A stretch of 64,000 nucleotides of DNA from CAZOWW01 sp964583765 (GTDB lineage Bacteria; Actinomycetota; Actinomycetes; Actinomycetales; Kineosporiaceae). A program made the translations under genes and the position numbers. Each line of letters opens with the position of its first letter. Position 1 is the first letter of the stretch. The stretch covers positions 1 through 64,000 of the forward strand of contig CAZOWW010000001.1 in assembly GCA_964583765.1 (NCBI GenBank), given 5' to 3'. Shown here one piece after another: positions 26,031 to 34,814 of the stretch. The notes below the pieces were generated by a model. The model did not search any database and was not told the origin of the DNA. It saw nothing but the letters and a program-made list of their open reading frames with translations.

Positions 26031-28733
26031 ATGCCCGCACGGCGTCCCAGGCCGGTACGGCCCGAGGCACTCCGCCGCTGCTGGACCACGGCCACGGCAG
26101 CCAGGTCCGGCGGACGATCGGCACGGGGTGGACGTCCGGCACCCGCCCCACAGCCCGGACCAGCCGGGTCGCCGGCACGGGACGGACGGCTGGCCCTCGT
26201 GCGGCTGGTGCTGCTCGCGACGGTATGGCTGGCGACGGCGCCACTGGCCGCCTGCGCCCCTGACAAGGCGAGTGCCGGGGCCGGAGCCCTGCCCTGCCGG
26301 CAAGCGGCCCAGCTGCTGCAGGAGCGACGCCTGGCGTCCGCCGAGGGCGCCTACACCCAGGCTCTGCACCGAGGAGCCGGATCCTGTGCGGAAGTGGGTC
26401 TGGTCGACGTCCAACAGGCCCGGGCGGTGGCACGGGCAGAGGTGGCGGACGCCCGCACGGCCGAACGATCCGGGAACGGAACCGCGGCCCGGACGCACTT
26501 CGCGACCGCGGCCCGGCTCGACCGGGAGAACGTCGCCGCCCGCGACGGCCTCGCCCGACTCGGTGGCCAGGCCAGGCCCGGCGACGTCACGACCGTCCCC
26601 CGCGGCACCGACCCTCCTCGCACCGCCTTCGCCGGACCGGTGCTCCCCGTCATCACCCCGCTCGGGGAAACCCCATGGGTGGGTGCGCCGAGCACGACCG
26701 ATCGGCCCTTGCGGGCCTCTGCGAAAGGAGGCGGGCGGTCGATGAGCTGGTGGACGTCCGTGGTCGTCCTGGCGGTCCTGCTCCTGCTGTCCGGCACGGT
26801 GCTCACCCGGCTGGACCGACGTGTCCGCTGGCGGCTGTTCGGCCCCGTGGCCCGGGCCTCCGCGCTGGGACGGACGCTGGTCGGTCCCCTGCTGACCAGG
26901 GTGCGTCTGGTGCCTGCGGACGCGAGCGCGCTGACCCACTCCCTCGGCGGATCCTTCACCCAGCTCACCGCGGAGTGGCTGCAGGGGGTCCCCGGGGACA
27001 GCGCCGATCTTCTGCTGCAGGTGGACGCGCCCGTCGGCGCCGGTCAACGCCTGCCGGAGCTCACCGTGCTCCCGGACGGGCCGGGCCGCCTGCCCGCGCC
27101 GGTCCGATGGCTGTGGCGGTCCGACCTGTTGCGGGTACGTACGGTGCTGCACCCGGTGACGGTGCACGGCGGTGGCGTGCGGATCGAACTGGTGGATCCC
27201 GCCGGCCGGTGCCTGCGGGCGGAGACGCTGTGGAACGTGCCCGCGGCGCCCGACGACGTGGCCTCGTGCCTGCGGCTGGCCCCCCGCGCGGCCGCCTGGA
27301 TCGTCTACGCACTGCACGAGGTCGCTCCCGAGGCGATCCGACCTCCGGTGACCGGTCCCGGCGCATCGGACCGCTACGCCTCCTTCCTCACCGCGCTCGA
27401 GGAGATCTCCCGCGGGTTGCACGCCGAGGCCGCGGAACACTTCCGCCGGGCCCGCCGTGTCCCGGGGGGGCACGAGGAGCGGAGCGCACCCCTGGCCGAC
27501 GCGGTCACGGTGGCCGCCTGGTGCGATGAGGCCTGCGCCCTCGCAGGCACGGGCAGCGACCGGGACCGGGACCGGGCGGTGGCGGTGCTCGGCGACATGG
27601 TCGGGGACGACGACGGCGGCGAGATCACCGCCTCCGTGCTCCGGGTGCACCTGCAGCTGGTCGGGGCGTTGGTCGACCGGGCGGTCGCCGCCCGCACGTC
27701 GCGCCCGGTGGACGGCGCGACGAAGGAGGTGGACGCCGTGCTCTCCCACGCGCGCCGTCTCGCCCGGCTCGTCTCGTGCCCCCTGCCGGAGCCGTCCGCC
27801 GAGAAGTTCCGTGATCGGGCGCGGGCCGGAGCGCTTCTCCTGCTCGCCCGTTCGCTCGCGCTCGCCGATCCGCCCGCGCGTCGGCTCGCACCCGCGCAGT
27901 GCCACCTGCCGGGCACCGCCGCGCAGGACCTCGTCCGGGAGACGGCGCCCGGGGCGGACGCCGCGCTGCGCGGACTCGTCGACCAGGAGGAACGGCCGGC
28001 GGAAGGGTCGGGAGCGCAAGGAGCAGAGGGAGCAGCGGCAGCGGAGGACCTGCCCCGCCCGGATCCCGACCAGCTCGTTCGGGAGGTGACGGCACGGTTG
28101 CCCCTCGGACCGGCGGCGCGCTACCAGCTCGCGGCCTATCTGGTGCAGACGGGCGCGGAGGCGTCCGTCCACTCCCACATCCAGGAGATCACCCGACACC
28201 GCCTGTTGCGGGCCCGGGCGGCGCACGATCCCGTGCTCGGGGCGTGGGTGCGCGCCGTCGCCGCCCAGGTGGCGACACCTCCGACCGTGGTCACGGCGCC
28301 GGATGCACCGGCCAGCACCGGCACCGGTGACGTGCGCGGGAGGGTCGGCACGATCGGGACCACGGAACCGTCGGGAGGAACGGCGGCCCCCGGCATCACC
28401 CCGGACGACCGGGCGAACTGGTCGGACGGGGCAGCGCTGGTCCGGGAGCTGGCCGAGTTGCTCGGACGCCTGCGCCAGCGCGAGCAGGAGGTTCGCACCG
28501 TCACCCTGGAACGTGACCGGCTCCGGCCCACGCTCGACGCCCTGCATCAGGACGTGCGGTCGCTGCGGGCGGCGGTGAGCGATCTCGCTGCGGCGCACCG
28601 GTCGGATGCCGCACGGGGTGAGGTCGACCCGGACCCGGCGGACGAGGCGAATCTGACACCGGCCGAGGACCGGTCCCCGAGCTCGGTGGACGTGCGCGGC
28701 GACGGATCGCGGATCGAGGGCGGACCGAGCTGA
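26031..28733 (+). CDS. Large membrane protein with TPR-like repeats, function unknown
   Basis: About 900 residues. An Arg/Pro-rich N-terminus precedes a signal-like helix ending in a possible lipobox (LVRLVLLATVWLATAPLAAC). An outer helical stretch resembles tetratricopeptide repeats (RRLASAEGAYTQALHRGAGSCAEVG; ARTHFATAARLDRENVAARDGLARLG). A transmembrane helix (WWTSVVVLAVLLLLSGTVL) follows, then a long, presumably cytoplasmic part with beta-rich (~310-420) and helical segments, and a C-terminal coiled coil (LVRELAELLGRLRQREQEVRTVTLERDRL). No enzymatic motif seen. The start is uncertain: ATG 26031 and 25977 and internal GTGs are possible, none with a good site. Stands alone between other units. 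Confidence 0.65.
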   Translation: MPARRPRPVRPEALRRCWTTATAARSGGRSARGGRPAPAPQPGPAGSPARDGRLALVRLVLLATVWLATAPLAACAPDKASAGAGALPCRQAAQLLQERRLASAEGAYTQALHRGAGSCAEVGLVDVQQARAVARAEVADARTAERSGNGTAARTHFATAARLDRENVAARDGLARLGGQARPGDVTTVPRGTDPPRTAFAGPVLPVITPLGETPWVGAPSTTDRPLRASAKGGGRSMSWWTSVVVLAVLLLLSGTVLTRLDRRVRWRLFGPVARASALGRTLVGPLLTRVRLVPADASALTHSLGGSFTQLTAEWLQGVPGDSADLLLQVDAPVGAGQRLPELTVLPDGPGRLPAPVRWLWRSDLLRVRTVLHPVTVHGGGVRIELVDPAGRCLRAETLWNVPAAPDDVASCLRLAPRAAAWIVYALHEVAPEAIRPPVTGPGASDRYASFLTALEEISRGLHAEAAEHFRRARRVPGGHEERSAPLADAVTVAAWCDEACALAGTGSDRDRDRAVAVLGDMVGDDDGGEITASVLRVHLQLVGALVDRAVAARTSRPVDGATKEVDAVLSHARRLARLVSCPLPEPSAEKFRDRARAGALLLLARSLALADPPARRLAPAQCHLPGTAAQDLVRETAPGADAALRGLVDQEERPAEGSGAQGAEGAAAAEDLPRPDPDQLVREVTARLPLGPAARYQLAAYLVQTGAEASVHSHIQEITRHRLLRARAAHDPVLGAWVRAVAAQVATPPTVVTAPDAPASTGTGDVRGRVGTIGTTEPSGGTAAPGITPDDRANWSDGAALVRELAELLGRLRQREQEVRTVTLERDRLRPTLDALHQDVRSLRAAVSDLAAAHRSDAARGEVDPDPADEANLTPAEDRSPSSVDVRGDGSRIEGGPS

Positions 28734-28743
28734 CCGGGTCCGA

Positions 28744-29820
28744 TCAGCCGCCGGCGCCCTCGAACGGCCCCGGCCCCGGATCGGCGGGGTCGCAGGGCAG
28801 GTCCGGGTCGGGTGCCGAGGGGTCACCGCCGGAGAGGAGCAGGTCCGGATCCGGATCGCGGCCGGCGGCGAGCACGCCGAGGAGCTCGTAGACGGCGTGT
28901 GCCGCGGCGATCCCGGTGATCTGGGCGTGGTCGTAGGCGGGGGCGACCTCGACGACGTCCGCGCCCACGAGGTTCAACCCGGCGAGGGACCGCAGCACGC
29001 CGAGAAGCTCGCGGCTGGTCAGACCACCGGCCTCCGGGGTGCCGGTGCCCGGGGCGAACGCCGGGTCGAGCACGTCGATGTCCAGGGACACGTACACCGG
29101 GCGATCGGCCACGCGCTCACGGACCCGCTCGGCGACCCCCCGCACCCCGAGATCGTCGAACTCCGGGGCGGTCACGATCCGGAAACCCATCCGCGCGTCA
29201 TCCTGGAGATCCTGGCGGGAGTAGAGCGGTCCGCGAATACCCAGGTGCAGGCAGCCGTCGGGATCGAGCAGCCCTTCCTCCCATGCCCGACGGAACGGGG
29301 TTCCGTGGGTGAGCGGGGCGCCCGCGTAGGTGTCCCAGGTGTCGAGATGCGCGTCCAGGTGGATCAGCGTGACGGGGCCGTGCGCCGCCGCCACGGATCG
29401 CAGCAGCGGCAGGGCGATGGTGTGGTCCCCGCCGATGGTCACGATCCGCGCCACCCGCTCGCGCAGTTCCCGGGCCGCCCGTTCCACCTGGTCGACGGCG
29501 TCCGCGATCGCGTACGGCGTGACGGCGACGTCCCCCGCGTCCACCACCTGGTGCACCGCGAAGGGCTCGACGTCCAACGCCGGGTGGTAGGGCCGCAGGA
29601 GCCGCGAGGACTCCCGGACGTGGCCGGGACCGAACCGCGCACCCGGCCGGAAGCTCACGCCCGAGTCGAAGGGAACCCCGAGCACCGCGACCTCGGCCTC
29701 CGGCACCTCGTCCAGGCGGGGGAGACGCGCAAAGGTCGCCGGACCGGCGAACCGAGGCACCACGGCAGCGTCCACGGGCCCCGCCCGACCACCCGTCCTC
29801 ACCCGAGCCGGACCGTCCAT
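28744..29820 (-). CDS. Agmatinase-like ureohydrolase (arginase superfamily)
   Basis: 358 residues. Binuclear manganese site motifs are intact: GGDHTIALPLL, IHLDAHLDT and SLDIDVLDPAFAPGTGTPEAGG. The superfamily hydrolyses guanidino groups to urea (agmatine, guanidinobutyrate, guanidinopropionate or guanidine itself); the substrate cannot be set from motifs. The C-terminal ~30 residues are a Pro/Asp-rich extension. The ATG at 29820 has GAGGAGG about 7 nt upstream. Divergent from the cyclase gene with a 226-bp spacer, so they may share control. Confidence 0.88.
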   Translation of the reverse strand: MDGPARVRTGGRAGPVDAAVVPRFAGPATFARLPRLDEVPEAEVAVLGVPFDSGVSFRPGARFGPGHVRESSRLLRPYHPALDVEPFAVHQVVDAGDVAVTPYAIADAVDQVERAARELRERVARIVTIGGDHTIALPLLRSVAAAHGPVTLIHLDAHLDTWDTYAGAPLTHGTPFRRAWEEGLLDPDGCLHLGIRGPLYSRQDLQDDARMGFRIVTAPEFDDLGVRGVAERVRERVADRPVYVSLDIDVLDPAFAPGTGTPEAGGLTSRELLGVLRSLAGLNLVGADVVEVAPAYDHAQITGIAAAHAVYELLGVLAAGRDPDPDLLLSGGDPSAPDPDLPCDPADPGPGPFEGAGG

Positions 29821-30046
29821 GTGCCCATCCTCCTCGCTCGGTTGCGCACCCCGCCAGAGCTGCGGAGCCCGCTGGCCACCCTCGCGGCAGAGGACCGCAG
29901 CCCACGGCCCGGCCGTACCACCGGAGCCCACGGCCCGCCCGCACCGCCGGACGCGGCCTCCGTCCCGGGGGCTCGTGGGGGCCGACCGCTCCGGGCAGAC
30001 CCCTTGACGGATGCGCTCAGGGGCATGGGTGTGGCAGCGTCGAACC

Positions 30047-30820
30047 GTGAAGATCCGACGCCTCATCGACCTCTCCCTGCCGCTCGGTCCGCAGACGCAG
30101 ATGTACCCGGGAGACCCGGCGCCCCGCACCCGGTCCGCGGCGACGGTGTCCGTCGACGGGTACGCCACGAGCACGGTCACGATGGGTTCGCACAGCGGCA
30201 CGCACGTGGACGCCCCCTGTCACGTGACCCCGTCGGGCCGTCCGATCGACACGGTGGACCTCGCGCTCTTCGCGGGCACGGCGGTGGTCGTCCCGCTCAC
30301 CGAGCTGCCGCCCCGGACGCCGATCACCCCCGAGCATCTGGGCGCTGTGATCGACCTGCTCACCCCGGACGCGATCGTGCTCCTGCACACCGGCTGGTCG
30401 CGGCACTACGGCACCGCGGAGTACTTCGACCATCCCTATCTCGCGCCCGAAGCCTGCCGGGAGTTGCTCGACCACGGGGTCCGGGCGATCGGCATCGACG
30501 CCCCGAGCATCGATCCCTCCCCCGGTACGACGACCGGATCCGAGGACCTCTCGGTGGACCGCCGGGGGACGCCGACAGGCGCGGCACCGGACGCACCGCC
30601 ACCGCAGGAGAGTCCCGCGCCCGGCGACGAGGCGGGGGTCGGGGCCGCCGACCTGCCCGCACACCGGTTGGTCGCCGAGGCCGACGGAGTGATCATCGAG
30701 AATCTCTGCCGGCTGGACCAACTCGACTTCGCCGAGCCTTTCGTGACCGTCTTCCCCCTGCCCTGGGCAGCGGCCGACGGATCCCCGGTGCGGGCGGTGG
30801 CGATGGACCTGCTCCCCTGA
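30047..30820 (+). CDS. Cyclase / kynurenine-formamidase-like metal hydrolase
   Basis: 257 residues of the cyclase family (Pfam cyclase, KynB-like). The metal motif HSGTHVDAPCHV is intact, with RLIDLSLPLGPQTQMYPGDP at the start and GVRAIGIDAPSIDP in the middle. A Pro/Ala-rich insertion of ~45 residues (SEDLSVDRRGTP...GVGAADLPAHR) interrupts the region that normally reads D-x-H. Such enzymes open amide or lactam bonds. The GTG at 30047 is favoured by alignment (VKIRRLIDLSLPL); no clear ribosome site. Confidence 0.82.
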   Translation: MKIRRLIDLSLPLGPQTQMYPGDPAPRTRSAATVSVDGYATSTVTMGSHSGTHVDAPCHVTPSGRPIDTVDLALFAGTAVVVPLTELPPRTPITPEHLGAVIDLLTPDAIVLLHTGWSRHYGTAEYFDHPYLAPEACRELLDHGVRAIGIDAPSIDPSPGTTTGSEDLSVDRRGTPTGAAPDAPPPQESPAPGDEAGVGAADLPAHRLVAEADGVIIENLCRLDQLDFAEPFVTVFPLPWAAADGSPVRAVAMDLLP

Positions 30821-30993
30821 CCCGAGCGTCAAGCACCCTGCCCCACCGGTGCCGCAGTTGTCCGTTCTCGACCGTGTCGGCACAAAGTGTGACCGAACCG
30901 GAACCTCCTGCGACTTGGCGCCGGCTCATGGGAGAGTGAGGATCAGAACACCCTTCGTCACCACCGACACGAGAACCTCCATCCTCCCCCGAT

Positions 30994-31014
30994 TTGACCA
31001 CTCTCAGTAGTCAA
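30994..31014. promoter_or_regulatory. Inverted repeat upstream of the rsbW-sigF pair
   Basis: TTGAC-11 nt-GTCAA, about 105 bp before the rsbW-like start, with a possible -10 (TGTAAC) further downstream. Operator-like; unproven. Confidence 0.3.
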
Positions 31015-31117
31015 GACAACTCTTTCAGTGACTTTGGTCCGCTCTGTAACGATCAGTGGACGTTCTGCGATCAGGTGTCGGGGGAACACGCCATGGCCCG
31101 CGTGGAAAGGAACTTTC

Positions 31118-31528
31118 GTGACCATGACCGTTTCACGGGAAGACGCGGTCACTACCAGCGACAGCGTCGAGCTTCGTGTTCCCGCTGATCCCGCCTATCT
31201 GGCGGTCATCCGAACCGCTGCGGCCGGCTTGGCGGCGCGACTCGACCTCACCCTCGACCAGATCGAGGACCTGCGGATCGCCGTGGACGAGGCGTGCGCG
31301 CTGCTCCTCGGCCATCGCATCCACCCCGGTGACGACCTCGTCACCTCGTTCACGCTCCGCCCGTCCGCACTTGAGGTGGTCATGAGCGGCCCCACCACGG
31401 CACTGCCCGAACGGGGTAGTTTCGCCTGGTCCGTCCTCGAAGCTTTGGTGGGACGGGTAGAGACCGGGAGCACCGGCAAGGGATGCTGGATCCGTCTCAC
31501 ACACACAGGAGGCCGGAGGACGCAGTGA
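31118..31528 (+). CDS. RsbW-like anti-sigma factor (HATPase fold)
   Basis: 136 residues: VELRVPADPAYLAVIRTAAAGLAARLDLTLDQIEDLRIAVDEACALLL is the N-terminal part of a serine-protein kinase/anti-sigma GHKL fold. The N-box Asn region reads IAVDEACALLL, without the usual Asn, and the C-terminal ATP-lid is minimal, so kinase activity may be lost, as in several actinobacterial RsbW/UsfX relatives. GGAAAGGA six nt upstream supports GTG 31118 over ATG 31124. The stop overlaps the sigma-factor GTG (GTGA), so the partners are coupled. Confidence 0.85.
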   Translation: MTMTVSREDAVTTSDSVELRVPADPAYLAVIRTAAAGLAARLDLTLDQIEDLRIAVDEACALLLGHRIHPGDDLVTSFTLRPSALEVVMSGPTTALPERGSFAWSVLEALVGRVETGSTGKGCWIRLTHTGGRRTQ

Positions 31529-32319
31529 TACAGGGAGGCGACGTACCCGCCTCGCCCCCAGCGGTGTCCCGTGACCCGAACCTCTTCCCCACGGTCACGG
31601 AGACCCGGCTCGGGGAGCTGGCCGAGCTCGCGGTCGACGACCCCCGCCGCAGTGAGCTGCGTGCCGAGATCGTGCAGACCGAGCTCCCCCTGGTGCACCA
31701 TCTTGCCCAGCGGTTCCGCGGCCGGGGAGAGAGCTACGACGATCTCGTGCAGGTCGGGACGATCGGCCTGCTCCATGCGGTGGACCGCTTCGACCCCCGA
31801 CGCGGGTCGTTCACCGCCTTCGCCGTCCCGACGATCCTCGGCGAGATCCGCCGGCACTTCCGCGACCGCGGCTGGGCGATCCGCGTCCCTCGCCGGCTCC
31901 AGGACCTGGGACGGCGGATCGCCGCCAGCAGAGGCACGCTCACCCAGGCCCTCGGTCGCTCCCCCACGGTCGAGGAGATCGCCCGCGACCTCGACACCGA
32001 CGAGGAACTGGTCCTCGAAGCGCTGGACACCGCAGGGGCCTACGCGACCGTGCCACTGCCCACGACGCCCGAGGAAGCGGACCACATCCTGCTCTCCGGC
32101 ATCGACGAGGGCCTGGAACTGGTCGAGCACCGGGAGACGCTCCGGCCGCTGCTGGCCGGCCTCCCGGTCCGGGAGCAGCGCATCCTGGCCCTGCGATTCG
32201 TGCGCGGCATGTCCCAGTCGCAGATCGCCGCCGAGATCGGGATCTCGCAGATGCACGTCTCCCGGCTGCTCGCCCGCAGCCTCACCTCACTGCGCGAACG
32301 CCTCACCGAGGAGGTCTGA
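31525..32319 (+). CDS. SigF/SigB-type stress sigma factor
   Basis: 264 residues, group 3 sigma. Region 2: HLAQRFRGRGESYDDLVQVGTIGLLHAVDRFDPRRGSFTAFA. Region 3: LGRSPTVEEIARDLDTDEELV. Region 4 helix-turn-helix: LRFVRGMSQSQIAAEIGISQMHVSRLLARSL. It is held inactive by the upstream anti-sigma protein, with which it overlaps by 4 nt. GGAGGA precedes GTG 31525. Probably controls general or osmotic stress genes. Confidence 0.92.
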   Translation: MIQGGDVPASPPAVSRDPNLFPTVTETRLGELAELAVDDPRRSELRAEIVQTELPLVHHLAQRFRGRGESYDDLVQVGTIGLLHAVDRFDPRRGSFTAFAVPTILGEIRRHFRDRGWAIRVPRRLQDLGRRIAASRGTLTQALGRSPTVEEIARDLDTDEELVLEALDTAGAYATVPLPTTPEEADHILLSGIDEGLELVEHRETLRPLLAGLPVREQRILALRFVRGMSQSQIAAEIGISQMHVSRLLARSLTSLRERLTEEV

Positions 32320-32384
32320 CCTCCGGCCCGGCCGGCCAGGCCCACCACCGGTCACCGAGACCCGCCACTGGTCACCGAGACCCG

Positions 32385-32933
32385 CTACCGGTTGCCGAGG
32401 TCCTCGCGGCGGATGACCGCATCGGGGTCCACCGGCCGCGCGAGGGCCCTGCGGGGCGAGGGACCGTAGGGCGACTCCTCAACCTGCGCGTCGCCGTCCG
32501 GCTCGTCCTCGTTCTCGTCGTCGTCCACGACTCCGTCCTCCTGGAAGAGGCTGCGGCGCAGCGCGACACCCCCGGCGATGAGGGAGAAGAGGACGAAGGG
32601 GCCCATGAACCAGTCGCCGTGCCCCACGGCGGGGGCGGCGATCAGCAACTGGATCAGCTGCCAGGTCAGCACCGGTGCCCGTGACCAGCGCCGACCGTGG
32701 ATGACACCCCAGCCGCACAGACCCACGCCGAGCCCCGTGAGGACGAGCAGCAAGGTGTTCGCCACGGAGGCCGGGATGTCCCGGTTGCCTCTGCTGAACG
32801 CGTCGAACGTCGCCAGGACGACGACGACCAGGATGCAGGCGGCCTCGACGAGCACCACGACACCCGCAAGTAACCGGAGTTGCACAGGGTCGACACGCGG
32901 ACGACCGACACTATTCCCCTGCTCGACCATCAT
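32385..32933 (-). CDS. Integral membrane protein, four helices, unknown
   Basis: 182 residues: helices LLAGVVVLVEAACILVVVVLATF, SVANTLLLVLTGLGVGLCGWGVIHG, VLTWQLIQLLIAAPAVG and WFMGPFVLFSLIAGGVALRRSLF, then an acidic cytoplasmic tail (DGVVDDDENEDEPDGDAQVEE). It matches the common small actinobacterial membrane proteins of this layout. Two ATGs in tandem (32933, 32930), with GGGCAGGG just before. Confidence 0.8.
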   Translation of the reverse strand: MMVEQGNSVGRPRVDPVQLRLLAGVVVLVEAACILVVVVLATFDAFSRGNRDIPASVANTLLLVLTGLGVGLCGWGVIHGRRWSRAPVLTWQLIQLLIAAPAVGHGDWFMGPFVLFSLIAGGVALRRSLFQEDGVVDDDENEDEPDGDAQVEESPYGPSPRRALARPVDPDAVIRREDLGNR

Positions 32934-33440
32934 CCCTGCCCATGTTGCGCGATACTCCTCGACGGCTACGGACCGTAACCCCGGCCCCGAGCCTACCGAA
33001 CTCCGGCCACCGAGGGTCGATGACGATTCTCCTCGGTCCGCCGCTCACCGACCTGTCGCAACACTCCGACATCACCCCGGGTGAGAGGCCCGAGGCGCCC
33101 CGAACGGCTGATAGATCAACTTCATCCGGCTACCGAGAAATGTCCCCTCGGACCATTTACGGACCGTACTTGGTCTGTCACGATGGTGAGCACTCTGTGA
33201 CGGAGAACGCTGTCGTTAGGGGATTGTTGCCTGCCAAAGCCTTGTGAAGGCAGGCACGAGGATGTGAGTCTTGTCGTTAGATCCGCGAGGCACACGACGA
33301 TGCGAGCCTCGAGGTGCGTACGCGCGCCCACCACAGCCGAACCTTTGGGGGATGTCGCTGCGCCGTGTCATCCGGCCCCAGCCTAGCTGGGTCCACTACG
33401 TGCGATCGCCCTACGGGGCCTAAGAGGAGTGACCTACCCC
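32934..33440. other. whiB1 upstream region with stem-loop
   Basis: About 500 bp. A stem-loop GCCTGCC-13 nt-GGCAGGC lies at 33229-33255, and a smaller one (CCCAG-5 nt-CTGGG) lies near 33379-33393. Motif TGAGCACTCTGTGAC (33187-33201) vaguely resembles a CRP site, as found before whiB1 in mycobacteria. The long leader fits whiB genes, but no promoter is clear. Confidence 0.4.
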
Positions 33441-33689
33441 ATGGACTGGCGCCATCGGGCAACGTGTCTCGACGAAGATCCGGAGCTGTTCTTCCCCATC
33501 GGCAACACGGGGCCGGCACTTCTGCAGATCGACGAGGCCAAGGCGGTCTGCCGCCGCTGCGACGTGATCGAGACCTGCCTCCGCTGGGCATTGGACACCG
33601 GCCAGGACGCCGGCGTCTGGGGCGGCCTGTCCGAGGACGAGCGCCGTGCGCTGAAGCGCCGTAACGCTCGTGCTCGTCGCGTGAGCTGA
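33441..33689 (+). CDS. whiB1: WhiB1-type iron-sulfur transcription factor
   Basis: 82 residues beginning MDWRHRATCLDEDPELFFP, nearly identical in pattern to mycobacterial and Streptomyces WhiB1. Four cluster cysteines at 9, 37, 40 and 46 (AVCRRCDVIETC), the turn GVWGGLSEDERRALKRRN and a basic tail. The [4Fe-4S] cluster senses NO/redox, and the protein acts with region 4 of the primary sigma factor. The open frame begins at GTG 33429, but that codon overlaps the GAGGAG site, so ATG 33441 is chosen. Essential in relatives. Confidence 0.93.
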   Translation: MDWRHRATCLDEDPELFFPIGNTGPALLQIDEAKAVCRRCDVIETCLRWALDTGQDAGVWGGLSEDERRALKRRNARARRVS

Positions 33690-33755
33690 CCACCTGCCCT
33701 GCTCAATCACCACCTCGGCCCAGCCGGACCCCCGGACGAGCCGACTCACCCTCGC

Positions 33756-33798
33756 CAGGCATCGCCGGGCAGTGCTCCCAGCACACCGGCGATGCCTG
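33756..33798 (+). terminator. Hairpin after whiB1
   Basis: Perfect 13-bp inverted repeat (33756-33768 with 33786-33798) whose loop contains a second 5-bp stem (GTGCT-CCC-AGCAC). No T run, but position and strength fit termination. Confidence 0.5.
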
Positions 33799-33917
33799 AT
33801 GTGTGTCTCGGCCCTGCAGGACCGTTGATGTCTGTCTCGGCCGGACTTCCCTTGAACTGTAGCCCTCGGAACGATCGACTCCGGACACCGGAGGTGGCGG
33901 TCCCCGGGCTCGAGCGT

Positions 33918-33967
33918 CGGGACCCCTCGGCGCCCGGGCAGGAATGCCCGGGCGCCGAGGGGTCCCG
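33918..33967. terminator. Perfect 23-bp hairpin between convergent genes
   Basis: Arms 33918-33940 and 33945-33967 are fully complementary with a GGAA tetraloop. It lies between whiB1 (plus) and the DUF4383-like gene (minus), so it probably works as a two-way terminator. Confidence 0.7.
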
Positions 33968-34051
33968 CGACGTGGTTCGGGGTCAGTACCGGTGCTTCTC
34001 GCGCAGGGTCAGGCTTCTCGCGCAAGGTCAGGGCGGGGTCCCCGCCGGGAG

Positions 34052-34498
34052 TCAGGACCGCACGCGGATCAGCCCCAGGCCCGCGAGAAGCACCACGACC
34101 CCTTCGACGAACAGGGACGCGATCCCCAGGGGCTCGGACCAGTTGCCGATGTCGTCGGTGGCCCCCGGCATGCCGACCGTCCTGTTGATCACGAAGCCGA
34201 CGAGGGTCGCCAGCGCCAGGCCGCCGGCCGCGAGCCACAACTGCCGGTTCTCCGCGCGGATCAGCCCCTCGGCGACCAGCACGCACCCGGCGATCAGGCC
34301 GAGGTAGGCCACGCCGAGGTACGGGGTCTCCTGCATCTTCCCGGGCAGGTCCAGGACGTGGATCAGGGCGATGCCGAGCAGGGCCACCGCGGTGAGGGCA
34401 CGACGCAACACACCCTCGGCGGTGGCGGTGGCCGTGCCGGCGGCGGCGGACGCGCGCGGCGAGGGGGACCCGAACTCCTGGTGGGTGAGGGTTGTCAT
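34052..34498 (-). CDS. DUF4383-like four-helix membrane protein
   Basis: 148 residues. Helices ALTAVALLGIALIHVLDLPG, YLGVAYLGLIAGCVLVAEGL, LWLAAGGLALATLVGFVIN and LGIASLFVEGVVVLLAGLGL. Motif HVLDLPGKMQETPYLGVAY is typical of this actinobacterial membrane family. GGAGAG lies upstream of ATG 34498. Function unknown. Confidence 0.75.
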   Translation of the reverse strand: MTTLTHQEFGSPSPRASAAAGTATATAEGVLRRALTAVALLGIALIHVLDLPGKMQETPYLGVAYLGLIAGCVLVAEGLIRAENRQLWLAAGGLALATLVGFVINRTVGMPGATDDIGNWSEPLGIASLFVEGVVVLLAGLGLIRVRS

Positions 34499-34814
34499 CG
34501 AAGTCTCTCCAAGGCGAGGGCGGACCGTGGTCGGTCGCCGAGACCAGCGGGGGACGCCTGCGCCGGCTCCGCCCCTGCGGACGGCACGATCGCGCAGACC
34601 GTGACCGCGCTCGGCGGGCACCGTCCGGCCTCTCCGGCCGTCCCGGCGAACCGCTCGCCCGTGGTCACGTGACTACGCTAAGGATTCTTCCCTCACGCAC
34701 AGCTCATAGATCATTCAAGGGAACCTCAAGCATCCCGAGGATCCCCGATCGATCGTCCGAGCCGCCCCGGGCGGCCGACCCGAGCTCCGTGCCCGGCCGA
34801 TCCCCCACCGGGAA
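34499..34814. other. Intergenic region between DUF4383-like and PdtaS-like genes
   Basis: About 315 bp. A locally AT-rich patch (34680-34740) could hold the minus-strand promoter of the DUF4383-like gene (TTGAGG...TATGAG on the minus strand, 15-nt spacing, weak). No gene. Confidence 0.35.
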
